DNA from: Streptomyces cylindrosporus
Lineage (GTDB): Bacteria > Actinomycetota > Actinomycetes > Streptomycetales > Streptomycetaceae
Reading direction: 5' to 3'
Assembly: GCF_022698165.1 (NCBI RefSeq)
Contig: NZ_JALDAY010000003.1
Span: 496,001-560,000, forward strand
DNA: 64,000 nt
Positions 1 through 10,450 of the stretch are shown here, in pieces. The translations under genes and the position numbers were made by a program. Position 1 is the stretch's first letter. Each line of letters begins with the position of its first letter. The notes below the pieces were generated by a model. That model ran no database searches. It saw only the letters and a program-made list of their open reading frames with translations, and was not told the DNA's origin.

Positions 1-13
1 CCGGGCACGAGGG

Positions 14-949
14 TCAGCGGAGGAAAGCGGCGACGGCCCTGGCGATGCCCGCCTCGTCGAGGCCGTGTGCGATGTCGTGGTCCTCGGGGCTGCCGTAGGC
101 GTGGAGTTCGGTGTCGCGGCTGACGCCCAGGGCCAGCAGGCGGTGCGGGACGTGGACGAGGGTTCGGTCGACATGGTGGGCGGAGGTGCCGGCCAGGTAG
201 GGCTCGACGAGAACGACGTCAGGGTGGTCGGCGGCGAGGACGGCGGTGCGCAGAGCGATCTCGTCGAAGGGACGGACGGTCGAGGCGTAGAGCACCGTCA
301 CGTCGCGGTGGGCGGTGGCGCGCAGCACGGTGTCGAGCGTCGGGCCGACAGCGAGGACGGTGCCCGCCCTGCCTTGCCGGATGGTCCGAAACCCGCCAGT
401 GGGATGGGCCTGGTGGTTCACGCGTGCGGAGAGGCGGATGTAGACGCAGTCGTCGCCGCGCAGCGCGTCGAGCAGTACCTGACGTGCCTCATCTGGATGT
501 CCCGGGACGTGGATGGTCCAGCCCGGCAGGGTTTCGAAGAGAGCCACGTCCTCGGGCGCGAAGTGGGTGCGGCCCTGTTCGGTGATGTCGTAGGAGGCGC
601 CGTAGCCGACCAGGACCGCCGCAGCCCCCTGATGGCCGAGGAGTTTGATCTGTTCGTACGGGCGCTGGGTGAGGAAGGAGGCGATGGTGTGGACGACGGG
701 ACGCAGTCCGGTCAACGCCATCCCGCACGCGGTGCCGATCATGAGTTGCTCACGGATGCCGACGTTGACGACCCGGCCGGGGTGGCGGGCCGCCGCGTCG
801 GCGAACTCCGGGGTGGAGATGTCGGCCAGGACGACCGCGAGGCGGGGATCGGTGTCCATCTCCTGCGTCACGGTGTCGGTGAACGCGAAGAGCATGTCCG
901 GGTAGAAGCGCCGGCCCGCCGTGTCGAGTTGCGTGATCGAGGTGGTCAT
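14..949 (-). CDS. Transketolase C-terminal half subunit (Fas3-like)
   Basis: This 311-residue protein carries the pyrimidine-binding and C-terminal domains of a thiamine-diphosphate transketolase; the partner gene just upstream supplies the other half. The stretch NVGIREQ near residues 62-68 holds the glutamate that activates the thiamine ring. I chose the ATG that gives MTTSITQ because the longer frame runs into the upstream gene and an AAGGG lies about ten bases before this ATG. The stop lies 14 bases from the window edge. Beside ipt, a cytokinin oxidase and a LOG gene it matches the Fas3 position of the Rhodococcus fascians fas locus. Its role in cytokinin synthesis there is poorly understood, so the substrate remains unknown. 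It could also serve ordinary pentose or branched-chain sugar metabolism. Confidence 0.82.
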   Translation of the reverse strand: MTTSITQLDTAGRRFYPDMLFAFTDTVTQEMDTDPRLAVVLADISTPEFADAAARHPGRVVNVGIREQLMIGTACGMALTGLRPVVHTIASFLTQRPYEQIKLLGHQGAAAVLVGYGASYDITEQGRTHFAPEDVALFETLPGWTIHVPGHPDEARQVLLDALRGDDCVYIRLSARVNHQAHPTGGFRTIRQGRAGTVLAVGPTLDTVLRATAHRDVTVLYASTVRPFDEIALRTAVLAADHPDVVLVEPYLAGTSAHHVDRTLVHVPHRLLALGVSRDTELHAYGSPEDHDIAHGLDEAGIARAVAAFLR

Positions 950-963
950 GGCTGCCTGGCCCT

Positions 964-1656
964 TCAGGAGGTGGGGGTGATCCTTGCAACGACGGCCAGC
1001 GGCCGACCGGGGTGCTCGGTGGTCAGGGCGGTGTGCAGCGCGGCGTGATCGTGGCCGTCGACGTTCCGGGTCTGCCACCCCTCGACGGCGAAGCGCTGGT
1101 CGATGCCGCCGGGCCAGCCGTGGGTGGCGGTGGAGTTGTCGATGACGACGGCGGTGATCTGGTCCAGGCCGAGCCTCCCCGCCAAGGCGATGGCCTCGTG
1201 ATTGCTGCCCTCGTCGAGTTCGCCGTCGCCCAGGAGGACGACGACTCGCGGCCGGGTGCGGTCCTGCGCGCGTAAGCCGAGCACGGACCCCACCGCGATC
1301 GGCAGCCCGTGGCCCAGTGAACCGGCCGACATCTCAACGCCGGGTACCAGCGTCCGGTCCGGTTCGTGGCCGAGGGGCGAGCCGAAGCGGGCCCAGCCGT
1401 CCAGCAGCCCGGGCTCGATGAAGCCCTTGGCCGCGAGGACGGCGTAGTACGCCATGGGGCCGTGTCCCTTCGACAGCAGGAACCTGTCCCGGTCCGGACT
1501 GTCCACGGTCGCCGGGGACACATTCAGCACCTGGTCGTACAGGACCCACAGGACATCGAGGGTGGAGGAGGACGACGATTCGTGCCGCTCGTCGCCGGAC
1601 AGCCGCGCGATGAGGCCGGACAGGGCCTCGTAGGCCAGACCTTCGGAAGTCTTCAT
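964..1656 (-). CDS. Transketolase N-terminal half subunit (Fas2-like, no ferredoxin domain)
   Basis: The 230-residue product is the thiamine-diphosphate binding half of a split transketolase. It shows SKGHGPMAYY near residue 62 and the cofactor motif GDGELDEGSN near residue 143. It lies 14 bases upstream of the C-terminal half and should form one alpha2beta2 enzyme with it. Fas2 of Rhodococcus fascians has an N-terminal ferredoxin domain; this protein has none and starts directly in the transketolase fold. Codon 128 (positions 1273-1275) is TTA, rare in Streptomyces and read by the bldA tRNA, so translation is probably delayed until development. The ATG has no good ribosome binding site of its own; it overlaps the stop of a nine-codon leader ORF with an ideal site. 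Confidence 0.8.
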   Translation of the reverse strand: MKTSEGLAYEALSGLIARLSGDERHESSSSSTLDVLWVLYDQVLNVSPATVDSPDRDRFLLSKGHGPMAYYAVLAAKGFIEPGLLDGWARFGSPLGHEPDRTLVPGVEMSAGSLGHGLPIAVGSVLGLRAQDRTRPRVVVLLGDGELDEGSNHEAIALAGRLGLDQITAVVIDNSTATHGWPGGIDQRFAVEGWQTRNVDGHDHAALHTALTTEHPGRPLAVVARITPTS

Positions 1657-1682
1657 GGCCCGGATTCTGCACTCGAAAGCAT
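1653..1682 (-). CDS. Possible nine-codon leader ORF coupled to the transketolase gene
   Basis: The minus strand has AAGAGGAGG at 1692-1700, nine bases before an ATG that opens the peptide MLSSAESGP. Its TGA overlaps the transketolase ATG as ATGA. The downstream start has no Shine-Dalgarno sequence close to it, so ribosomes that end the leader would be the natural source of initiation. The peptide shows no obvious attenuation codons. It could instead be a chance frame between a distant ribosome binding site and a poorly chosen start. Confidence 0.35.
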   Translation of the reverse strand: MLSSAESGP

Positions 1683-1825
1683 CGACGGGAACCTCCTCTT
1701 ACTGGAATCACACCGGGAAACTCATAAACCGCAAGAAAGCACTTACCAATATTTACCCGGTGTGCCGAATGAACCTTGAGCGGGTGGATATGTTAGGGCC
1801 TGTAAGTTGCTCGGAAGGAGGATGA
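1683..1825. promoter_or_regulatory. Divergent promoter region between the two arms of the cytokinin island
   Basis: This spacer between the left-pointing transketolase genes and the right-pointing ipt-oxidase-LOG genes is clearly richer in A/T than its surroundings, especially around 1725-1755. It must hold both promoters. The rightward arm begins with an ideal GAAGGAGG at 1814-1821, four bases before the GTG of ipt. I cannot assign -10 or -35 boxes with confidence. Confidence 0.5.
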
Positions 1826-2569
1826 GTGAGCAGTACAGGCAGCTTTTCCGTCCATCTCATAGCGGGTCCCACCGGCACCGGAAAGAGCCGGGTGGCCACG
1901 GATCTGGCCAGGCGTACAGGGGCGACCGTCGTCGTCGCGGATCGCCTGCAGTGCTTCGCGGAGATCGCCACCACCAGCGCCAGGGCCGGGGCGGACGTGC
2001 CCGGCGTACGGCGTGTCTGGTTGTGCGACCGGGCGGTGGCCGATGGCGACTACCCCGCAGCGGAGGCGGTGAACGCGCTGGTGGGCCATGTCCAGCAGAT
2101 CCACGCCAGCGGTGTGCCGGTCATCGTGGAAGGCGGCTCGATCTCTCTGCTGACGCTCCTGGCCGATCGTCTTCACGACCTTCCGTGGACCGTGACCCCG
2201 ACGGTTCTGACCCGCCCGGCCGACCCGGGCCAGTACCTGAGCGACCTGACCGCCAGGGCGGCCGAAATGCTCCGGCCCGCCTCTCCGCAGCCGAGTCTCC
2301 TTCGCGAACTATCAACATTATGGAAAGACCCCGCAAACCGCTGGTTCGCGGCATCGGTCAATGGTTTCGAGGCAGCACTCGAATGGTCCGCGAAGCACTC
2401 ACTGAGTCCAGAATCGGCCACGGCCAAAAATATTCCCTGCCGACTCATGGATGAGCTGTCCCGCATGATTGCGGAACGGCATGCCGAACACGGAGCAGAT
2501 CAGGAAAAGGCGTTCCGGCATATGTTCTCGCGGCCGGTTTCCGGAGCTGCCCCGGTGCGTGCGGCATGA
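1826..2569 (+). CDS. ipt: Adenylate dimethylallyltransferase (bacterial cytokinin synthase Ipt, Fas4-like)
   Basis: The enzyme joins a dimethylallyl group to N6 of AMP, the committed step of cytokinin synthesis. The P-loop GPTGTGKS is at residues 14-21. ADRLQCFAEIAT near residues 38-49 corresponds to the DRVQCC region of Agrobacterium Ipt and Tzs proteins. At 247 residues without the tRNA-binding parts it is a free-nucleotide Ipt, not the tRNA enzyme MiaA. The GTG at 1826 is favoured by GAAGGAGG four bases upstream. Codon 165 (2318-2320) is TTA, implying bldA dependence. The last third is A/T-rich (for example around 2310-2440), unlike nearby genes, which hints at acquisition. Its stop overlaps the next start as ATGA. 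Confidence 0.9.
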   Translation: MSSTGSFSVHLIAGPTGTGKSRVATDLARRTGATVVVADRLQCFAEIATTSARAGADVPGVRRVWLCDRAVADGDYPAAEAVNALVGHVQQIHASGVPVIVEGGSISLLTLLADRLHDLPWTVTPTVLTRPADPGQYLSDLTARAAEMLRPASPQPSLLRELSTLWKDPANRWFAASVNGFEAALEWSAKHSLSPESATAKNIPCRLMDELSRMIAERHAEHGADQEKAFRHMFSRPVSGAAPVRAA

Positions 2570-3921
2570 CCGTGCTGGATTCCCTCGTCTCTCGCTTCGA
2601 CGACCTCCTGCTCACGGATCCCACCGCCCTGGCCGAGGCCGCCACGGACTTCGGCCGTCTCGTGGTCCGTCCACCGCTCGGTGTCCTGAGGCCGAGGTGT
2701 ACAGCGGATGTGGTGGAAGCGCTGGCGTACGCCGGCCCGCGGCGCATCCCCGTAGCCGTACACGGCGGCGGCCACTCGTTGTACGGGCAGGGCCAGGCGC
2801 CCGGCGGAATCGTCATCGACATGAACACGATGAACACGGTCGTGGCCGTGGAACAGGACCGAGCGGTCGTCGAAGCCGGCGCGTCATGGCGGGACGTACT
2901 GGCCGCCACCCTGCCGTACGGCCTCACTCCCCCCGTTCTCACCGACTATCTGGGCGCCAGCGTGGGAGGAGTGCTGTGCGCCGGCGGTCTCGGTGGCGGC
3001 AGCCACCGCCACGGACTCGTGGCCGACTCCGTCCTGGAACTCGAGGTCGTCACGGGAACCGGCGAGCATCTCACCTGTTCGCCACGACGGCACCGCCGGC
3101 TCTTCCACGCCGTCCTGGCCGGGCTGGGCCAGTGTGCCGTCATCGTCCGAACGACTCTGCGTCTCGTGCCCGCGCCCGAGCTGGTGCGACGCCACTGCCT
3201 CTACTACACCGACCTGGACAGCTATCTCGCGGATCAGCGCCGCCTCGCCCTGCATGGGCAGGTGCTGCATCTGGAGGGACAGGCCCGGCCGTCGGGCGGG
3301 CCGGACTGGCGCTACATGATGGAGGCCGTCGTCCCCCACACCGAGGCCGGACCGGCGGACGCCGGGGACTTCCCCGACAGCCTCCGACACGACCGGGACG
3401 CCCAGGAGATCACCGATCTGACGTACGCCGAGTTCACCGACCGTGTCGCACGCGAGGAAGCGATGCTCCGGGTCACCGGCGAGTGGTCACGCCCCCACCC
3501 CTGGCTGAACCTGCTGCTGCCCGAGCAAACGGTGCCGGCCTTCGTACGTCGACTCCTCGCCGACGACGACTTCCGCGACCTGCGCACCAACGGACTCGTA
3601 CTGCTCTACCCCCTCGTCGCGGACCGGCTGCGAGCCCCCCTGCTGCGCAAGCCGCCCGGTCAACTGCTCTATCTCTTCGCCCTGTTGCGTACCGCGCCGG
3701 CCGACAACCCCCGGAAGGCCGCACAGATGGTGGCCGCCAACCGCCGTGCCTACCAGCAGGCCCGTACCGTCGGCGCGGTCGCCTACCCCATCAACGCCCT
3801 GCCGATGACACCCGACGACTGGCAGGCGCACTACGGGCCACTGTGGGATTCTCTGGTCCGGGCCAAGAGCCTTCACGATCCACACGGCATCCTGACGACG
3901 GGGCACGGCCTGTGGACATAA
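2566..3921 (+). CDS. Cytokinin oxidase/dehydrogenase (Fas5-like), FAD-linked
   Basis: This 451-residue flavoprotein should cleave the isoprenoid side chain of cytokinins, tuning the hormone mix made by the island. The FAD-binding motif GGHS is at residues 68-71 and H70 is the expected covalent flavin attachment site. LTDYLG near residue 125 matches the plant motif with the catalytic aspartate (D127 here). RPHPWLNLLLP in the middle and HDPHGILTTG near the end are also characteristic of the family. There is no signal peptide, so it should act in the cytoplasm, as Fas5 does. Its ATG overlaps the ipt stop and its own stop overlaps the LOG start, so the three are probably co-translated. Confidence 0.9.
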   Translation: MTVLDSLVSRFDDLLLTDPTALAEAATDFGRLVVRPPLGVLRPRCTADVVEALAYAGPRRIPVAVHGGGHSLYGQGQAPGGIVIDMNTMNTVVAVEQDRAVVEAGASWRDVLAATLPYGLTPPVLTDYLGASVGGVLCAGGLGGGSHRHGLVADSVLELEVVTGTGEHLTCSPRRHRRLFHAVLAGLGQCAVIVRTTLRLVPAPELVRRHCLYYTDLDSYLADQRRLALHGQVLHLEGQARPSGGPDWRYMMEAVVPHTEAGPADAGDFPDSLRHDRDAQEITDLTYAEFTDRVAREEAMLRVTGEWSRPHPWLNLLLPEQTVPAFVRRLLADDDFRDLRTNGLVLLYPLVADRLRAPLLRKPPGQLLYLFALLRTAPADNPRKAAQMVAANRRAYQQARTVGAVAYPINALPMTPDDWQAHYGPLWDSLVRAKSLHDPHGILTTGHGLWT

Positions 3922-4520
3922 GCAGCGTGACGGTCTTCTGCGGAGCATCGCGCGGCCACCGTGACACACATCTGAGTGCTGCCGCCGAACTGGGACAAGC
4001 CCTGGCCCGCGCCGGTATCCGCATCGTCTACGGTGGTGCCGCCATCGGCCTGATGGGAGCGGTCGCCGACGCCGCGCTGAAGGCGGGCGGCACTGTGGTC
4101 GGCGTGCTGCCCGAGAGCCTGGTACCGCACGAGATCGCCCACCTGGAGCTCAGCGAACTGCACATCGTCCCCGACCTGCACCGGCGCAAGGCCCTCATGG
4201 CCGAACTCGGCGATGCCTTCGTCGCCCTGCCCGGCGGCCTCGGCACAGCCGAGGAACTGTTCGAGGCACTGACCTGGTCACAGCTCGGTCTGCACGACAA
4301 GCCCTGCTTCGTCCTCGACAATGACGGCTACTACCGGCACCTCCTGACCTTCCTGGAACACGCCGTACGGGAAGGGTTCCTCACCGATACGGACACCGAG
4401 CGAATCATCGTCCGTCCCCACGTGCGTCAGATCGTCGAGCAACTGCTCGCCACGCGGACGTCAGCGGTACCCGGCATCACGCGTGGCGTGGGACAGTCCC
4501 GGGGCGCGTCGCCACCCTGA
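3912..4520 (+). CDS. Cytokinin riboside 5'-monophosphate phosphoribohydrolase (LOG, Fas6-like)
   Basis: LOG enzymes release free active cytokinin bases from their nucleotides in one step. The product has the diagnostic PGGLGTAEE at about residues 107-115 and the preceding catalytic RRKALMAEL segment. I chose the GTG inside the end of the oxidase gene, giving MDISSVTVFCG; a second GTG at 3927 would give VTVFCG and is almost as good. The family was formerly annotated as lysine decarboxylase. The C-terminal tail of about 20 residues after the fold is unconserved. A strong terminator follows, closing the operon. Confidence 0.88.
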   Translation: MDISSVTVFCGASRGHRDTHLSAAAELGQALARAGIRIVYGGAAIGLMGAVADAALKAGGTVVGVLPESLVPHEIAHLELSELHIVPDLHRRKALMAELGDAFVALPGGLGTAEELFEALTWSQLGLHDKPCFVLDNDGYYRHLLTFLEHAVREGFLTDTDTERIIVRPHVRQIVEQLLATRTSAVPGITRGVGQSRGASPP

Positions 4521-4592
4521 GTGTCGAGAGCCACGGCGAACCGCGCGTCGATGACCGCCGGCCTCCAGCACTACAGGGGAGTTTCGTGCGAG

Positions 4593-4636
4593 CGAGCGCC
4601 CTGCCCCGTGCGCGAGATGCAGGGGCAGGGCGCTCG
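4593..4636. terminator. Bidirectional terminator between the LOG gene and acnA
   Basis: CGAGCGCCCTGCCCC at 4593-4607 pairs perfectly with 4622-4636, a 15-bp stem with a 14-base loop. It lies between the converging ends of the cytokinin operon and aconitase. The uninterrupted G/C stem without a U tract is usual for Streptomyces. Confidence 0.8.
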
Positions 4637-4647
4637 TTCACATCAGG

Positions 4648-7460
<2,813 letters not shown>

Positions 7461-7495
7461 TTACCGGGTGGCGGCGTGCGGTGCTCCTCGGCAGA

Positions 7496-7513
7496 TATCT
7501 CGATGTCGAGATA
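7496..7513. promoter_or_regulatory. 18-bp palindrome, probable TamR-type (MarR family) operator of acnA
   Basis: TATCTCGATGTCGAGATA has two perfect 8-bp arms around a 2-bp centre. The size and the TCTCGA/TCGAGA halves fit operators of the UrtR/TamR branch of MarR proteins. In S. coelicolor TamR is reported to bind the aconitase promoter and respond to citrate and aconitate. The site lies between acnA and the DUF4236 gene, so it could affect either. Confidence 0.55.
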
Positions 7514-7619
7514 ACTCTAGTACACGGGGCCGGGATGGTCATGCCCGGACTCTCTTTGTGACGTCTTCCACGAACGGGGTATCCGAGCGGGAAACCAGTA
7601 CCTCTCGGAAGGAGGCTCG

Positions 7620-7817
7620 ATGCCCCTCACGTTCCGCAAGAGTTTCCGGATCCTTCCCGGAGTGCGACTGAACATCAATCGGCACTCCTGGTCCATCACC
7701 ACCGGCGGCCGACACGGGCCGCGACACACCCACAGCAGTTCCGGACGTCGTACGACATCGATGGATTTGCCCGGACCCTTCGGGTGGCGTCGGACCCGTA
7801 CGGAACGGCGGCGTTGA
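7620..7817 (+). CDS. DUF4236 family small protein
   Basis: The 65-residue product begins MPLTFRKSFRILPGVRLN and continues with NRHSWSITTGG, which is the DUF4236 signature (phage-like FRKS..PGVRLN). Its function is unknown. GGAAGGAGG five bases before the ATG is an excellent ribosome binding site, so the gene is probably real despite its size. The C-terminus is arginine-rich (WRRTRTERRR). It is a single small gene on the strand opposite acnA. Confidence 0.72.
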   Translation: MPLTFRKSFRILPGVRLNINRHSWSITTGGRHGPRHTHSSSGRRTTSMDLPGPFGWRRTRTERRR

Positions 7818-7842
7818 CGGACCGTCACCCGAACGGCCCCCT

Positions 7843-7869
7843 TGAGATGCCCCATCTCATATCTGAGAT
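7843..7869. promoter_or_regulatory. Overlapping inverted repeats at the promoter of the HTH-MurA gene
   Basis: TGAGATG-CCC-CATCTCA (7843-7859) and ATCTCA-TATC-TGAGAT (7854-7869) share the central half-site, giving three alternating TGAGAT halves. The gene starts 12 bases downstream and has no Shine-Dalgarno sequence, so the transcript may be leaderless with its -10 region inside the palindrome. The N-terminal HTH of the encoded protein is an obvious candidate to bind here. Confidence 0.5.
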
Positions 7870-7881
7870 AGCCTCAACCCC

Positions 7882-9411
7882 ATGGCAGACGATTACCTCG
7901 TACGCATCGGCAAGCTCATCCGTGACGCCCGGCAACACCGCGGCTGGACACAGGCGCAGCTCGCGGAGGCGCTCGGCACCAGTCAGAGCGCTGTCAACCG
8001 CATCGAGCGCGGCAACCAAAACATCAGCCTTGAGATGATCGCTCGAATCGGTGAAGCGCTGGAGAGTGAGATCGTCTCTCTGGGCTATGCGGGACCGATG
8101 CATCTGCGTGTCGTGGGCGGCCGTCGGCTGTCCGGGGCCATCGACGTCAAGACCAGCAAGAACGCGTGTGTGGCACTGCTGTGCGCGTCCCTGCTCAACA
8201 AGGGGCGGACCGTACTGCGCCGGGTGGCGCGCATCGAGGAGGTCTACCGGCTCCTGGAGGTACTCAACTCCATCGGTGTGCGCACCCGGTGGGTCAACGA
8301 GGGCGTGGACCTGGAGATCGTGCCGCCGGCCGAGCTCGACATGGGCGCCATCGACGCCGACGCGGCCGTCCGCACCCGCTCCATCATCATGTTCCTGGGC
8401 CCGCTGCTGCACCGTATGGACCGCTTCAAGCTGCCGTACGCCGGCGGCTGCGACCTCGGCACCAGGACCATCGAGCCGCACATGATCGCCCTGCGGCGCT
8501 TCGGCCTCGACATCGCGGCGACCGAGGGGCAGTACCACGCCCAGGTCGACCGGGGCGTCCGGCCCGACCGTCCGATCGTGCTGACCGAGCGCGGGGACAC
8601 CGTCACCGAGAACGCGCTGCTGGCCGCCGCCCGCCACGACGGCGTCACCGTCATCCGCAACGCGTCCTCCAACTACATGGTCCAGGACCTGTGCTTCTTC
8701 CTGGAGGCGCTCGGCGTCCGGGTCGAGGGCATCGGCACCACGACCCTCACCGTGCACGGTGTCCCGGACATCGACGCCGACGTGGACTACTCCCCCTCCG
8801 AGGACCCGGTCGAGGCGATGAGCCTGCTGGCCGCCGCGGTCGTCACGGAGTCGGAGCTGACCGTGCGCCGGGTGCCGATCGAGTTCCTGGAGATCGAGCT
8901 CGCGGTCCTGGAGGAGATGGGCCTGGACCACGACCGCACACCCGAGTACTTCGCGGACAACGGCCGCACCCGCCTGGTGGACCTGACCGTCCGCCCCTCC
9001 AAGCTCGAAGCCCCGATCGACAAGATCCACCCCATGCCCTTCCCGGGCCTGAACATCGACAACGTCCCGTTCTTCGCGGCGATCGCGGCGGTCGCACAGG
9101 GCAAGACCCTCATCCACGACTGGGTCTACGACAACCGCGCCATCTACCTCACGGACCTCAACCGCCTCGGCGGACGGCTGCAGTTGCTGGACCCGCACCG
9201 GGTCCTGGTCGAGGGCCCGACCCGCTGGCGCGCCGCGGAGATGATGTGCCCGCCCGCCCTGCGCCCCGCCGTGGTGGTCCTGCTGGCGATGATGGCGGCC
9301 GAGGGCACGTCGGTGCTGCGCAACGTGTACGTCATCAACCGGGGTTACGAGGACCTCGCCGAGCGCCTCAACACGATCGGGGCGCAGATCGAGATCTTCC
9401 GGGACATCTGA
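7882..9411 (+). CDS. HTH domain fused to UDP-GlcNAc enolpyruvyl transferase (MurA-like)
   Basis: The 509-residue product joins a Cro/C1-type helix-turn-helix (residues 6-60, with WTQAQLAEALGTSQSAVNRIERG) to a full EPT domain. In the enzyme part SKNA (92-95) matches the substrate lysine and asparagine of MurA, and GGCDLGTR has C190 at the position of the phosphoenolpyruvate and fosfomycin cysteine. Catalysis is therefore plausible. The same fusion sits next to aconitase in other streptomycetes and is a second MurA besides the housekeeping enzyme. The HTH suggests autoregulation or DNA tethering. No ribosome binding site precedes the ATG, which points to a leaderless message. Calling it a transcriptional regulator alone would ignore the intact enzyme residues. 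Confidence 0.9.
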   Translation: MADDYLVRIGKLIRDARQHRGWTQAQLAEALGTSQSAVNRIERGNQNISLEMIARIGEALESEIVSLGYAGPMHLRVVGGRRLSGAIDVKTSKNACVALLCASLLNKGRTVLRRVARIEEVYRLLEVLNSIGVRTRWVNEGVDLEIVPPAELDMGAIDADAAVRTRSIIMFLGPLLHRMDRFKLPYAGGCDLGTRTIEPHMIALRRFGLDIAATEGQYHAQVDRGVRPDRPIVLTERGDTVTENALLAAARHDGVTVIRNASSNYMVQDLCFFLEALGVRVEGIGTTTLTVHGVPDIDADVDYSPSEDPVEAMSLLAAAVVTESELTVRRVPIEFLEIELAVLEEMGLDHDRTPEYFADNGRTRLVDLTVRPSKLEAPIDKIHPMPFPGLNIDNVPFFAAIAAVAQGKTLIHDWVYDNRAIYLTDLNRLGGRLQLLDPHRVLVEGPTRWRAAEMMCPPALRPAVVVLLAMMAAEGTSVLRNVYVINRGYEDLAERLNTIGAQIEIFRDI

Positions 9412-9529
9412 GCAGCCGTCCGCTGTCTCGTGGACTTCGGCCGGGGTTCCCGAGATGCGGCTCTTGGCGAACTCGCCGCCCTCAGGTCCCAGGGCGTCGG
9501 GCGGCTTCCCCTCCCGTCCGCGCAGGCCG

Positions 9530-10345
9530 TCAGTGATCCGGTTCGCGGCTTGCGAGGTGGAATTCGAACGGTACCGTTCCCGCGTCGAGTGCCGTGACCC
9601 CGCCGTCCACCGTGAGGACCGCGCCGTTGACGAAGGACGCGGCGGGCGACAGCAGCCAGGCGATCGCCTCGGCGACCTCGGCCGGATCGCCGGGACGCCC
9701 CGCGGGCACCAGCCTCGTGGCCTCCGTGTACGCCTCCTCGACCCCACCGGCCAGTCCCGACTCCTCGACGAACCGGCCCATACGGCGGTCGGCCATCTCG
9801 GTGCGCACCCAGCCGGGGCAGACGGTGTTGGCCCGCAACCCCTGGCTCCCGTAGTCGACGGCCAGCGAGCGGCACAGCTGGAGCAGCGCGGCCTTCGAGG
9901 TCGCGTACGCGGCGTTGCCCTTGCCGTTGCGCAGTGCCGAGACGGAGGCGACCGCGACAACCGAACCGCGGGTCCTCAAGAGGTGCGGGAGAGCCGCGCG
10001 CAACAGCAGGAAGGGGCTGGTCAGGTTGGTGCGCATCACCAGTTCCCACGTCTCGTCCGAGAGGTCTCCCACCGCGCCGCCGCGTCCGATGCCCGCGTTG
10101 AGGACCAGTCCGTCGAGCCTGCCGTACCGGGAGACCGTGGTCTCGACGAGTTCATGGACGGCCGTCGGGTCCGTGAGATCGGCGGGGTGAGCCAGGGCGC
10201 CGGTCTCCTCCGCCACCTGCCGCAGCGGCTCGGGGCGCCGCCCGCCGATGACGACCCGGCACCCCTCGGCACACAGCGACCGCGCGGTCGCGGCGCCGAT
10301 GCCGCTGCCGCCACCGGTGACAACGACAACTCGCTCGTCAGCCAT
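9530..10345 (-). CDS. Short-chain dehydrogenase/reductase
   Basis: A classical SDR of 271 residues. TGGGSGIG at 10-17 binds the dinucleotide, NAG near 88 stabilises the sheet, and the catalytic pair is in YATSK. The C-terminal GGV..LDAG segment is typical of 3-oxoacyl or sugar alcohol dehydrogenase-like members. The arginines after the second strand (GGRRPEP) favour NADPH. It is transcribed away from nsrR and converges with the HTH-MurA gene. The substrate cannot be predicted. Confidence 0.85.
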   Translation of the reverse strand: MADERVVVVTGGGSGIGAATARSLCAEGCRVVIGGRRPEPLRQVAEETGALAHPADLTDPTAVHELVETTVSRYGRLDGLVLNAGIGRGGAVGDLSDETWELVMRTNLTSPFLLLRAALPHLLRTRGSVVAVASVSALRNGKGNAAYATSKAALLQLCRSLAVDYGSQGLRANTVCPGWVRTEMADRRMGRFVEESGLAGGVEEAYTEATRLVPAGRPGDPAEVAEAIAWLLSPAASFVNGAVLTVDGGVTALDAGTVPFEFHLASREPDH

Positions 10346-10412
10346 GTCCGTCGGGACTCCTCGTCGACCGGGTGAAAGGCCCGAGTGATCCTACACTCCC
10401 CAGCACCCCCTG

Positions 10413-10435
10413 AATAAGAATCCTGGAAGCGCATT
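10413..10435. promoter_or_regulatory. Possible NsrR site upstream of nsrR
   Basis: A 23-bp element starting AATAAGAATCC and ending GGAAGCGCATT has an 11-1-11 inverted repeat layout with 7 of 11 pairs. That is the arrangement reported for Streptomyces NsrR sites. It ends 15 bases before the nsrR start, a good place for autoregulation, and could also affect the divergent SDR gene. Confidence 0.35.
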
Positions 10436-10450
10436 TGCTACCGTCCTCGT

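Noticed and set aside
1826..2569. Annotation of the Ipt as tRNA dimethylallyltransferase MiaA
   Set aside because: The protein is too short, and its ADRLQC segment follows the free-AMP Ipt/Tzs type. Its neighbours are cytokinin genes.
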